From a virus: 56,169 nucleotides of DNA. A model generated the notes under the pieces. That model was not told the DNA's origin. It worked only from the letters and a program-made list of their open reading frames with translations, and did no database searches. Within the stretch, counting starts at the first letter, position 1. The number at the start of each line of letters is the position of its first letter. Shown here piece after piece: positions 29,878 to 37,874 of this stretch. The position numbers and the translations under genes are program-made. Where the stretch lies: positions 1 through 56,169 of IMG/VR virus record IMGVR_UViG_3300048548_000892. The stretch is one strand, 5' to 3'.

Positions 29878-31619
29878 AAAGAGTAATTTTTAGTTGTTAC
29901 GATGAAATTGACGATATGGTCCATGACGAGGAACGTCATTGGATTTTTATGGCAAACGAACAGTCAGTAGAAGAATACTTTGATAGATTAGTTGAAAACA
30001 AAAAAGAGTATTGCGAAAAGATCGGTGTTGATTGGATTTTTTATCGCAACGAAATAAAAGACTTTGACGTTAAAGATGAAATGCAATTTACAAAGGTCAA
30101 CTTATATAAACACCACTTGTTTGCTAAACTTGCAGAAGAATACGATGAAGTTATGTATGTTGATATGGATGTGGTATTTAATACAGACCTAAATGTATTT
30201 GATGAATTGGATTTATCAAAAGGTATTGCAGTTAAAGATATGGATAATGAAATTCAATCAAAAGAAGTTAATGAAGTTTTATATTCTTCTGTTGGTATGC
30301 GAAATCCGACTCTTAAATACCATATTACAAAAGACCTTTTAGATGGCGGAGATAATCACGTCATAAACACTGGCATTATGATTGGTAAAAGCAAGCATAT
30401 TAAACAAATTAAATATGTTGAAAGAATGCAAGAAGCTTACTCCAAAATACAAGAGATTAGACTTTACGAACCCGAAGATCCTGATAATAAAGACGATAGA
30501 AATTTAGCATACTTAAGAATAAACTATTATGCTAACAACGAGTCTATCTTTTCGTATATCCTTGAAAAATACAAAGTACCGTATCAAATCATGGATGATA
30601 AGTGGCATTGGATTGTAGATCACAGACCTAACGATAGTAAAATAGAAGATGTAAATATAATTCATTTTATCAATAAAAAATTTAATGCATTCTTTAACGA
30701 TAAAACGACTGCTATATATTCAATACATATAGATATTCCTGATGATAAACTCGATGACCCTGTTGGTCCTGACGACGATAAAGTAAATAAAAGTAAAAGA
30801 ACTAAGGATCGTCTTGGAAAATATAAAGATAGGTTAATTGAAAACCATAAGTGGTATGCAAAAGAAACAGGTTCCGAATATATTCATTTTGGGCGTGATG
30901 AACAATACGAAGAATTTTTTAATAGATTTCCTGATCTTTCAGAATACGATGTGGTTAATTTGTATAAGGTTTGGTTACTTGATAAATTAACACACGAATA
31001 TGATTTAGTTTTGTATGTTGATCTTGACGTTTATTTTGCAAAACCATATAATATTTTTAATTATGTACCTGCTAGTACAACTTTTTGTTGTCAGGTTCAA
31101 ACAGCAAGAAACGCAGGCGTTCGTAAAACAAGTAATGAATATTATAAATGGTATAACTTTGATTTTAGGAGTCCGCATAGTAAATTTTGGAACGCCCACG
31201 CTATGCTTGAAGAAGAAGGCTATGAACCTGACCAATACATTTTTAATACCGGTATCATGGCGGCCAGTCGTGCTGTTATGGAACAAATAGATTACTTCAG
31301 CGATATTGATGATGTTATTGAATTGATGAAAGATTTAAAGGAAGACGAGTTTTCAATGTATCTTCCTCAAATTCGCTCCGCGTTTGGTTATGATAATGAA
31401 ACTATTATGGCATATAAAACTAAAAAGAATAATGTTAAGCTATATCCATTACCAAAACGTTGGCACCACAAACATTTATATAGAAACCTAAAATCGTTTA
31501 CATATGATACTAAAGAGCATGGAATGTCAAAGCGTGAATTGCAAACAGAAATAGCAGTTGAAGATATCGCAATGATCCACCTTATATCGAAAAATTTTGA
31601 ATTAGTGTTTGATAAATAA
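29874..31619 (+). CDS. tandem-domain glycosyltransferase (GT8-like)
   Basis: 581 residues with two similar halves. Half 1 has YVDMDVVFNTDL (DxD at about 97-99) and HVINTGIMIGKS; half 2 has YVDLDVYFAKPY (DxD about 383-385) and FNTGIMAASRA. Both are GT-A/GT8-type domains joined by an acidic linker (IPDDKLDDPVGPDDD). A duplicated transferase could add two sugars in turn. Last gene of the coupled operon that starts at 22267. Confidence 0.7.
   Translation: MKRVIFSCYDEIDDMVHDEERHWIFMANEQSVEEYFDRLVENKKEYCEKIGVDWIFYRNEIKDFDVKDEMQFTKVNLYKHHLFAKLAEEYDEVMYVDMDVVFNTDLNVFDELDLSKGIAVKDMDNEIQSKEVNEVLYSSVGMRNPTLKYHITKDLLDGGDNHVINTGIMIGKSKHIKQIKYVERMQEAYSKIQEIRLYEPEDPDNKDDRNLAYLRINYYANNESIFSYILEKYKVPYQIMDDKWHWIVDHRPNDSKIEDVNIIHFINKKFNAFFNDKTTAIYSIHIDIPDDKLDDPVGPDDDKVNKSKRTKDRLGKYKDRLIENHKWYAKETGSEYIHFGRDEQYEEFFNRFPDLSEYDVVNLYKVWLLDKLTHEYDLVLYVDLDVYFAKPYNIFNYVPASTTFCCQVQTARNAGVRKTSNEYYKWYNFDFRSPHSKFWNAHAMLEEEGYEPDQYIFNTGIMAASRAVMEQIDYFSDIDDVIELMKDLKEDEFSMYLPQIRSAFGYDNETIMAYKTKKNNVKLYPLPKRWHHKHLYRNLKSFTYDTKEHGMSKRELQTEIAVEDIAMIHLISKNFELVFDK
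31611..31618 (+). promoter_or_regulatory. late promoter-like GATAAATA
   Basis: GATAAATA overlaps the stop of the tandem glycosyltransferase and lies 30 bases before ATG 31649. Same variant as 19873 and 21085. Its overlap with the stop region makes chance possible. Confidence 0.35.
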
Positions 31620-31648
31620 ATAACGTATAAACAATCGATTGGTATTTG

Positions 31649-32203
31649 ATGTCACTTGAAATAATAGATATATTACATGATAAAGATACTTTATTTGAAG
31701 TAACAGATAGAGCTGCTGAGATTCACCCAGAAAATTTTAAAACCTTTAGAGATAGAGTAAATGGATACAGTCATTTCTTTGCAGTAAAATTAGAAGGGGA
31801 AATTGTTGCTATATCTGGAATATGGCGATACAAATATTGGCCAGATAATTATTTTAGAGTTGGTGATAGAAGTTTTTATTTTCCGTCCATACGTCAGTAC
31901 AATCTAGGTAATCCGTACTATAAACCTAATAAAGCCATTAGCAGCCAAATTTTAATGCCAATGCAAACAGAAATAGTATTAAAACAAGGTGGAATTCCAT
32001 TTTATAGTATGCTAAATCATATTAATGCTTTAAAAAGATCTGTTAATATTCAAAATGAAGTGGTAAAAAACAAGTATAAAGTTATAGATGGTTTATATTG
32101 GACTTGTCCATCTAGTCCAAATAAAAATGAAAAAAGTTGTTGGCAAAACATAGCTACGTTAGAAGGGTTTAAAAATGATTTTAAATTACCAAGACTTTAT
32201 TAA
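31649..32203 (+). CDS. hypothetical protein, possibly acetyltransferase-like
   Basis: About 184 residues from ATG 31649 (a TTG lies one codon earlier). HFFAVKLEGEIVAISGIWRY recalls strands 2-4 of GNAT acetyltransferases, but the Gly-rich acetyl-CoA loop is missing. YWTCPSSPNKNEKSCWQN near the end has two Cys. Function not assigned. Its end overlaps the next gene by 29 bases. Confidence 0.45.
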   Translation: MSLEIIDILHDKDTLFEVTDRAAEIHPENFKTFRDRVNGYSHFFAVKLEGEIVAISGIWRYKYWPDNYFRVGDRSFYFPSIRQYNLGNPYYKPNKAISSQILMPMQTEIVLKQGGIPFYSMLNHINALKRSVNIQNEVVKNKYKVIDGLYWTCPSSPNKNEKSCWQNIATLEGFKNDFKLPRLY

Positions 32204-32690
32204 TCATATAGAATTAAAATATGATAAAGAAGCTTTGATTAAAGAATTCGATTCAACTGAGCTAGTTCCTTATACACCTAGTCGCCAAACCAAAGGTGAA
32301 ACGTGGTTTTCTTATCAACCAGATTGGCTGACAAGGACCATTGATGATTATCGTTTCCTTCCTGAAATGGATAAGATTAGAGAGTATATTGCTTCTGTCT
32401 ATGGTTTTGAACCTGTTGGTAAAATGTTTCAGTTATCTGAAAATATTGAAATACCACCACACAAAGATATGGGTCATAGAGCTTGTATTAATATAGTTCT
32501 TTCTGAAGATCCTGCTCCAGTGTATTATAAAGACTTTGGAGAAATAACTTATACGTGTGCTATATTAAACGTTGCACGAAGACATGGTGTTAAATCTGGC
32601 CCAAAAAGAAAAATGATTAAATTTCAATTAGGTAATCTATTTTATAGTGAAGCTGTAGGGATATGGAACACAAAGCACTCTATCACATAA
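32175..32690 (+). CDS. putative 2OG-Fe(II) oxygenase
   Basis: 171 residues. IPPHKDMGHRACINIV provides HxD and a strand, and ILNVARRHGVKSGPKRKMIK gives the distal His and a basic residue for 2-oxoglutarate. The order fits the double-stranded beta-helix. Overlaps both neighbours by about 28 bases in other frames. Confidence 0.6.
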   Translation: MILNYQDFINHIELKYDKEALIKEFDSTELVPYTPSRQTKGETWFSYQPDWLTRTIDDYRFLPEMDKIREYIASVYGFEPVGKMFQLSENIEIPPHKDMGHRACINIVLSEDPAPVYYKDFGEITYTCAILNVARRHGVKSGPKRKMIKFQLGNLFYSEAVGIWNTKHSIT

Positions 32691-33142
32691 ACTTTCCAAT
32701 TTCAAAAGAACTATTACTTAATGAAGCCATGTCTTTTGATGATTATCAACCTTATCATGATGCAAAGAATAATCGCTATTTGGATGATTGGTTGCAAAAA
32801 CATACAAATGAAGGTTTGGCTTGGGACTTAGCACAGAAATATAAAACTGATCTTGATCTTAGTGACATACGACCAAGATATTATATTCAGAAAAGTGGCT
32901 TTACTCTCCCTTGGCATAAAGATAGAGGAACTGGGTGCAGCTTTAACTTTGTTCTTGATGGAACATCATCAATTAGTTTTCGAGATGGCGACTTCTATTA
33001 TAAGTCAGCAATATTAAACACTCAAGTAGAACACGCAGTATTCCAAACAGAAAAAGACACTGACCGAGTGCTTCTCAAATTCAGTGTCTTTGATTTATCT
33101 TTTGATGAAGTTGTAAAGAGATATCAGGTTAAGTATATGTAA
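32663..33142 (+). CDS. putative 2OG-Fe(II) oxygenase
   Basis: 159 residues. FTLPWHKDRGTGCSFNFV (HxD) and ILNTQVEHAVFQTEKDTDRV (His and Arg). Paralogous in layout to the previous gene. It converges with the minus-strand gene at 33129 with a 14-base overlap. Confidence 0.6.
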   Translation: MEHKALYHINFPISKELLLNEAMSFDDYQPYHDAKNNRYLDDWLQKHTNEGLAWDLAQKYKTDLDLSDIRPRYYIQKSGFTLPWHKDRGTGCSFNFVLDGTSSISFRDGDFYYKSAILNTQVEHAVFQTEKDTDRVLLKFSVFDLSFDEVVKRYQVKYM

Positions 33143-33434
33143 TATCTACAGTAAAGCCAGCTTGTTCCCAAGCAGCTTTAGCAGTATCATAAAATGCTTT
33201 TACTTGATCACTATGAACTGCATCATAGGTTCTTGTGACATTAATAGTATTATTATTTGAGAAATCACGAGACCAACTTTCTGGCTGAAGAGTTTCCCAA
33301 ATAAATTCCCACATTGCAACATCATCAACTTCAATGGAGTTAATCAAAACTTCAGAAGTTGCGGATATCATATCATCCTCTTGTGCATAAGTTTCTGATG
33401 ATGCAATAATTATTGTCTGTGTTTCTGTTGTCAT
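33129..33434 (-). CDS. hypothetical protein, 101 aa
   Basis: 101 residues, acidic, no Cys or clear domain. The C-terminal helix (DQVKAFYDTAKAAWEQAGF) and beta ending (TVDITYT) suggest a small alpha/beta fold. Ribosome site AAAAGGAGATT precedes the start, and a late promoter lies upstream. Confidence 0.55.
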   Translation of the reverse strand: MTTETQTIIIASSETYAQEDDMISATSEVLINSIEVDDVAMWEFIWETLQPESWSRDFSNNNTINVTRTYDAVHSDQVKAFYDTAKAAWEQAGFTVDITYT

Positions 33435-33452
33435 CGATAATCTCCTTTTGAT

Positions 33453-33460
33453 TATTTATA
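33453..33460 (-). promoter_or_regulatory. T4-type late promoter TATAAATA
   Basis: Minus strand reads TATAAATA 19 bases before the start at 33434. Late expression of the 101-residue protein is likely. Confidence 0.65.
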
Positions 33461-33506
33461 ACAATTGTTGCTGTCTTTAAATTAATATCATAATATACTG
33501 CTTCCA

Positions 33507-34094
33507 TTATAAATCATCCTGTCCATTAATGCATAGAATTAATCGAATATCATCTGTACCACCAATATTCCAGGCACTATGCAAACAACCTGGATTTACA
33601 AACCAAGCACTACCATCTGCTTTTAAATGTCTGACTTCTGGTATTTCATCAGTCTTACTTTTCACTGCAGTCATAGCCCAAGGATTTGTTTTGAGTGGAA
33701 TATAAACTCGAATACTATAGTTTGTATCATAATCAATATGTGGAAGAATCATAGCACCTGGTTCTTTTACGATCAGTCTGCTACGAGTGATTGGTGACTT
33801 AAACATACCAATCACTTCTTCAACATATGTTCCTTTGTATTCTGGTAAGATTTCACCATAGCATCTCTCATCTTCATTACCATTACTAAGATACGTCAGC
33901 TCACCTTTGACTCCAGTAACTGGTGTTTGCTTATACTTGTCATTCAGATAAGGACTACCACAGACCTCACTAATTGAATCTTGTTCATGATGGAAGTTTT
34001 CAAAACACTTTAAGAGACGATCTACATCAACTTGAACGTGTTCTATTTTTTTAAAATTTGGAAGCTCATGTCTTCTCTTAAGTGTGGTGGTCAT
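33507..34094 (-). CDS. aspartyl/asparaginyl beta-hydroxylase-like oxygenase
   Basis: About 195 residues from ATG 34094, after GAAGGAAATC; a longer frame lacks a ribosome site. AMILPHIDYDTNYSIRVYIP holds HxD, and WFVNPGCLHSAWNIGG the distal His, followed by DDIRLILCING with the 2OG-binding Arg. This is the layout of the Asp/Asn hydroxylase family. Its start lies within the 3' end of the desaturase gene. Confidence 0.7.
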   Translation of the reverse strand: MTTTLKRRHELPNFKKIEHVQVDVDRLLKCFENFHHEQDSISEVCGSPYLNDKYKQTPVTGVKGELTYLSNGNEDERCYGEILPEYKGTYVEEVIGMFKSPITRSRLIVKEPGAMILPHIDYDTNYSIRVYIPLKTNPWAMTAVKSKTDEIPEVRHLKADGSAWFVNPGCLHSAWNIGGTDDIRLILCINGQDDL

Positions 34095-34626
34095 AATGAT
34101 TTCCTTCAAAAGGTGCAAAAATATTTATCCACCATTTATTAGTTGGTCCATTTTCGTCATGTCCAAAAAAGTTTATTAGACCGAAACTAACAAATGATAT
34201 GGGTAAAAGTGCTGCTAAGTAAAGCAGAACGATTGGATTTATCAAATACGCTATTAAATAAGTTACCAATAAAATAATCCACATAAACTTGTGTAAAAAC
34301 ATTGCTCTAGGATTTTTGTATAAAGATTTTATAAATTTTCTAGGAATAGACTTTACTCTAAACGTTGAAAACAAAACTGTTATCGCTCCTTTATGTTTTG
34401 GGCTGTGAGGGTCTAATTCAGTATCAGAATAAGCATGATGCATTCTATGCATAGCAGCCCAAGTCAACGGAGATCTTGCGCAACATAGCAATCCAATGTA
34501 CAAAACAAAAAATTCTAAAATAGGATTTAATTTTAGTTCATTGTGCGATAAACATCTATGATAACCGATAGTTAATCCTATAGCAGCCATTATCCAATAA
34601 AATACGTACAACATTATCAAACTCAT
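34078..34626 (-). CDS. fatty-acid desaturase-like protein, C-terminally short
   Basis: 182 residues from ATG 34626 (ATGA overlap with the upstream gene). Three His boxes of membrane di-iron desaturases are visible: HRCLSH (residues 23-28), HRMHH (60-64) and the third, HYDHH, at the very end. Hydrophobic spans lie between them. Cellular delta-9 desaturases are roughly 280 residues or more; here the protein stops right after the third box. It may still fold as a minimal enzyme or be a remnant. Acts in the membrane on acyl chains, if active. Confidence 0.7.
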   Translation of the reverse strand: MSLIMLYVFYWIMAAIGLTIGYHRCLSHNELKLNPILEFFVLYIGLLCCARSPLTWAAMHRMHHAYSDTELDPHSPKHKGAITVLFSTFRVKSIPRKFIKSLYKNPRAMFLHKFMWIILLVTYLIAYLINPIVLLYLAALLPISFVSFGLINFFGHDENGPTNKWWINIFAPFEGNHYDHHT

Positions 34627-35336
34627 TTTAACACCTCGTAAGCATTGACCTGAAGAGCAAAAAAGAAAGTATATACTCTTTCCGCAGTCGAGTAAGCGTG
34701 ATGCCATTTTGCTGTATCAGCCAGATATAATCTGCCTTTTTCAACGTTTTCTTCTTCTATATATTCTTGTTTTTCTTCATCCCAAAAACAAAAATGATTA
34801 TTTTCTGGATCGTTAGTTCCCCATATTCTCAAATTTGCAGGAGGAATAGTTACATCAATGTGTGGTTTGAAATGTGCCCCCGTGTTCCATTTTAATATAG
34901 TACAACGTGCTAACATTCCGTCAAATATTTGCATAGGATCTAAAGATTTCATATTTTTCATTATTTCATTTGGATATTTGAAATCTGTATCAAACAATGG
35001 GTTGTCTGGATGTTCTAAACACCACACATCCATTGGCCAATTAACTGGACTTGGTTTCATATCAATTGGATTTTCAAGGTCTGTAAGTCCAAGAGAATAC
35101 CTTTCTAAGTCAGTATGAGTAGGTCCAAATTGCTCGAATAAATGGTCGTATCTTTTTATCTCTTCTTCAAATAAATCACAATCAATTTTTATATCCAAAG
35201 GAACAAGATTTTTAGTGTGAATTTCTCTATACTTTTCTTCAGGTAATCTATCTCGAGATAAAGAAAGATTTCTAAAATGTTCCCATTCCGGCCAGTTTGA
35301 TAGTTTATCATAATTAGATCCAGGTTCATAATTCAT
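34623..35336 (-). CDS. putative 2OG-Fe(II) oxygenase
   Basis: 237 residues. GAHFKPHIDVTIPPANLRIW has HxD, and LADTAKWHHAYSTAERVYTF has the distal His and the Arg. Aspartyl hydroxylase-like layout. The N-terminal 120 residues carry a family-specific helical region. Coupled by ATGA to the genes on either side. Confidence 0.65.
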   Translation of the reverse strand: MNYEPGSNYDKLSNWPEWEHFRNLSLSRDRLPEEKYREIHTKNLVPLDIKIDCDLFEEEIKRYDHLFEQFGPTHTDLERYSLGLTDLENPIDMKPSPVNWPMDVWCLEHPDNPLFDTDFKYPNEIMKNMKSLDPMQIFDGMLARCTILKWNTGAHFKPHIDVTIPPANLRIWGTNDPENNHFCFWDEEKQEYIEEENVEKGRLYLADTAKWHHAYSTAERVYTFFFALQVNAYEVLK

Positions 35337-35869
35337 AGTAAAACTCCAACCAAATGAATTCTTTCTGATCTACTACCATTAAAGGCTGCATGCATTTTTT
35401 CTGTATTAGTAATCCACCACTCATTATAAGGAATATGAAATACCTCATTTTCTATTACCATCTTGCAGGATTGATCTGTTTTTATTGGGTAATGCAATCT
35501 TTTACTAACATCTTTATGCCAACTAGTACAAGCAAAAGGAACACTGCGCATTAGTCTTAATCTTCCTATTGTGTATCGATCATTTAGAAGATTAAAAACT
35601 TCTTCGAAAATTGTTCCTCTAAAAACATCACACAGAACAATAAAATCTTCATCGTATAGCGGATGTTCAAATTTTGGTAAACGAACTATGTTTCCTGCTT
35701 TATCTTTAACTACTTTATCCCAATTGTAATATAAGCTTTTACATCCTATAGTCCAGTCATGAGATTTTCCTCCCGGAGCATTCAAGCAAATTTGGTTAAG
35801 ATTCCAATTTACCAAACCTTTTGATATGAGCTGTCTTAACTCGTCTTCTAAATTTTCAAAAATTGGCAA
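35333..35869 (-). CDS. putative 2OG-Fe(II) oxygenase
   Basis: 178 residues. CTSWHKDVSKRLHYPIKTDQ (HxD), and WWITNTEKMHAAFNGSRSER (distal His and Arg). Similar layout to its neighbour. Four-base overlap with the downstream gene. Substrate unknown. Confidence 0.65.
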   Translation of the reverse strand: MPIFENLEDELRQLISKGLVNWNLNQICLNAPGGKSHDWTIGCKSLYYNWDKVVKDKAGNIVRLPKFEHPLYDEDFIVLCDVFRGTIFEEVFNLLNDRYTIGRLRLMRSVPFACTSWHKDVSKRLHYPIKTDQSCKMVIENEVFHIPYNEWWITNTEKMHAAFNGSRSERIHLVGVLL

Positions 35870-35892
35870 GTCGTTTAATTTAGAAAAGTGTT

Positions 35893-36495
35893 CTATTTTG
35901 AAACTCCTTCCAATTGTTTATATGCCCAGATTTTTTCTCTGCATTGCCAACATTCTTTGCATTCATTAATAGTATTTGTAAGGCAACTCATTGTATTTGA
36001 TAAATCTATATTTAACTTATTTGCTAGATCTATAATGTGATATTTATATAAATGAAGAAAAGGCGCGATTAGTTTATCGTTATTTTGTATTCTCCAAGGT
36101 CTGTAAGGAGCACCGTCTTTTAAATCTGGAAAATAATGACTCGGTGGAGTATGATTTATTCCAATGTATAATTGATCATATTTACTTTGAATGGAAGCAA
36201 TGGCTTCTTTTATCCTCAAATCTGGATTTAAAGTAGTTTCTTTAAATCTATGAACTTTTTGATTTGTTAAGGACTCTACTCGAGATGGATTGTCGAATCC
36301 ATCTTTTCTATCTATAGTGTACACATCTGGATTATACGACTTAATTAAATTATATAAAACTAAACTATCTATACCGCCTGACATCATAAGAGCAATTTTT
36401 CCAGCAGGAGATATAGTAACTAATCTTCTATCCCAAGTTGGACCGACTTTATGCATGGTTTTTATATTTGGAATAGTTTCACCAACTTTAATCAT
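35893..36495 (-). CDS. PP-loop ATPase, QueC-like
   Basis: About 200 residues from ATG 36495, after AAAAGGTG. ALMMSGGIDSLVLYNLI has the SGGxDS pyrophosphate loop (about 39-44). The C-terminus SCLTNTINECKECWQCREK has the Cys-x(n)-Cys-x2-Cys-x2-Cys zinc site typical of QueC, the 7-cyano-7-deazaguanine synthase. If so, it makes preQ0, a queuosine and DNA-modification precursor. No QueD or QueE is visible in the window. Other PP-loop enzymes are possible. Confidence 0.6.
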   Translation of the reverse strand: MIKVGETIPNIKTMHKVGPTWDRRLVTISPAGKIALMMSGGIDSLVLYNLIKSYNPDVYTIDRKDGFDNPSRVESLTNQKVHRFKETTLNPDLRIKEAIASIQSKYDQLYIGINHTPPSHYFPDLKDGAPYRPWRIQNNDKLIAPFLHLYKYHIIDLANKLNIDLSNTMSCLTNTINECKECWQCREKIWAYKQLEGVSK

Positions 36496-36548
36496 ATTAC
36501 GAAACACCTTTTACTTTTGCGACCATACTAAAAAATAATGTATACGTA

Positions 36549-36556
36549 TATTTATA
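36549..36556 (-). promoter_or_regulatory. T4-type late promoter TATAAATA
   Basis: Minus strand reads TATAAATA 54 bases before the PP-loop gene. Probable promoter of the minus-strand block down to 33507. Confidence 0.65.
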
Positions 36557-36569
36557 CGAAAAAAAACAG

Positions 36570-36598
36570 TTGACATATCGTTTTGCCTGTGGTATACT
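36570..36598 (+). promoter_or_regulatory. early promoter with GATTC just after the -10
   Basis: TTGACA 36570-36575, 17-base spacer without GANTC, TATACT 36593-36598. GATTC follows at once (36599-36603). Drives the gene at 36625. Confidence 0.8.
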
Positions 36599-36624
36599 GA
36601 TTCTATAAACAGAAAGGATACAAG

Positions 36625-36804
36625 ATGAAAATGTGGAAAAGATTTTACGAAATAACAGTTACATCTTCTGAAGGAAAACTTCTACATAAGTCAGAAGAAT
36701 ATTCCGGATATTCAACATCTGAAGAACTAATGTATCTTGATAAGCAATATCCTGGTTGTAAAGTTGAAGCTGAGTTCAAAGAATATGAAATTAATTCAAA
36801 TTAA
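36625..36804 (+). CDS. hypothetical early protein, 59 aa
   Basis: 59 residues from ATG 36625, preceded by AGAAAGGATACAAG. Beta-rich (RFYEITVTSSEGKLLHKSEE) with an acidic end. Promoter at 36570 is upstream. No family recognised. Confidence 0.55.
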   Translation: MKMWKRFYEITVTSSEGKLLHKSEEYSGYSTSEELMYLDKQYPGCKVEAEFKEYEINSN

Positions 36805-36807
36805 CTA

Positions 36808-36836
36808 TTGACATTTCGTTTAGAATCAGTTATATT
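36808..36836 (+). promoter_or_regulatory. sigma70-type early promoter with GAATC in the spacer
   Basis: TTGACA 36808-36813, 17-base spacer, TATATT 36831-36836; GAATC at 36823-36827, three bases before the -10. Its leader also has AAAAGGAATCA as ribosome site for the gene at 36868. Confidence 0.85.
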
Positions 36837-36867
36837 AATAGTATAACAAAATGAAAAGGAATCAGTA

Positions 36868-37275
36868 ATGGCTTTTACATACTCAGACGATTGTATCTCA
36901 GATCTTCATAAAGAAGTTTACGGCTACCGTCCTCGCGGTGCTTTCTTCGATGATTGGTCTAACTGTACTCCTGCTGAAAAGCAAAAGACGTGGGATGAAT
37001 ATTGCCGTGCTCTTGAAATTCAAATGGCTGAAACCAAATCTCAGGAAGAGCAAGACGTCGCCAAGTTTGAAGCTCGAGTTCAAGACGTAATTGGTCTTGG
37101 CGCCAACGACCGTAAAACAGCGCTTAGCTGGATTACTGGTTCTGAAACCTTTTATCACTCTCAAGATGTTGAACATTTTGTGTGGGAGCAAGGAATTTTG
37201 TTTACTCAATACGGTAAGCAGTTAGTTAAAGATCTTTTGAAGATCGTTGAATATAAGGAATATGATTATGCTTAA
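36868..37275 (+). CDS. hypothetical early protein, 135 aa
   Basis: 135 residues, acidic, with YGYRPRGAFFDDWSNCTPAE at the start and helical segments afterwards. Unrecognised. Early-promoter context. Overlaps the next small gene by eight bases. Confidence 0.6.
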   Translation: MAFTYSDDCISDLHKEVYGYRPRGAFFDDWSNCTPAEKQKTWDEYCRALEIQMAETKSQEEQDVAKFEARVQDVIGLGANDRKTALSWITGSETFYHSQDVEHFVWEQGILFTQYGKQLVKDLLKIVEYKEYDYA

Positions 37276-37441
37276 TAAGTACTTTAGAATTGAAGCTTTT
37301 TCTTTTGAAGATGGCGAATACAAGTTGCAAGAGTTCGCAACTGGTTTTGCTCATAAGCAAGCCGCTGATTACTTTCGTCGCCTGCATGATACTAATGAAT
37401 TTGCTAAGATCACTATGAAACCTGTAAAGGCAGCTGCGTAA
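37268..37441 (+). CDS. hypothetical early protein, 57 aa
   Basis: ATG 37268 lies seven bases after AAGGA; the in-frame ATG at 37262 is too close to it. 57 residues (LNKYFRIEAFSFEDGEYKLQ and on) with an HKQAADYFRR helix. The stop overlaps the next start (TAATG). Confidence 0.55.
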   Translation: MLNKYFRIEAFSFEDGEYKLQEFATGFAHKQAADYFRRLHDTNEFAKITMKPVKAAA

Positions 37442-37575
37442 TGACTGAAAGATTAATATACGGAACTGCAATTGCAATTGCTCTTGTGTTATGTGGATGG
37501 TATATAATCCACATTTGGTCTGATTGTTTAAACGAAAACTCAGTGTTTACTTGTATGCGGATGCTTAATAAATGA
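37441..37575 (+). CDS. small membrane protein, 44 aa
   Basis: 44 residues with one hydrophobic span (LIYGTAIAIALVLCGWYIIH) and a short Cys-containing tail. Start shares TAATG with the previous stop; end shares ATGA with the next. Function unknown. Confidence 0.5.
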   Translation: MTERLIYGTAIAIALVLCGWYIIHIWSDCLNENSVFTCMRMLNK

Positions 37576-37823
37576 CAAAGCTAACAAACCCTCTCGAGAT
37601 TTCAGAATACAAACAGCGTTGGATGCGAGAAGGATCGCATTCAGTTCAAATCCATAGTGATCTTCGTAACAAAGCGTTAGACTATTGTAAAGTTCAAATG
37701 TTCAGACAACAGTGGGTTCATAGGAAGTATACAGATGTATATGAAGATACATTCTTTTTTGAGCAATTGCTTGACGCAAAAGCTTTTGCAAATTATTTTA
37801 AAGAATGGGTAATTAACGATTGA
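37572..37823 (+). CDS. hypothetical early protein, 83 aa
   Basis: 83 residues, basic, with a QRWMREGSHSVQIHSDLR start and a long helix with VQMFRQQWVHRKYTD. Promoter at 37820 begins in its last codon. No family recognised. Confidence 0.55.
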   Translation: MTKLTNPLEISEYKQRWMREGSHSVQIHSDLRNKALDYCKVQMFRQQWVHRKYTDVYEDTFFFEQLLDAKAFANYFKEWVIND

Positions 37824-37848
37824 CATTCGTTATGAAATAGTATAGAGT
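37820..37848 (+). promoter_or_regulatory. degenerate early promoter
   Basis: TTGACA 37820-37825, then GTTATGAAATAG (where others have GAATCAG) and TATAGA 37841 (15-base spacer) or TAGAGT 37843 (17-base). The GANTC is mutated to GAAAT. A GAATC remains in the ribosome site AAAGGAATCACT of the gene at 37875. Confidence 0.5.
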
Positions 37849-37874
37849 AATTTTACAACAAAAGGAATCACTCT

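Noticed and set aside
33373-33507. A 44-codon minus-strand frame starting at ATG 33507 between the oxygenase and the 101-residue gene.
   Set aside because: It overlaps the next gene by more than 60 bases and contains the late promoter and the ribosome site of that gene; composition looks like non-coding frame.
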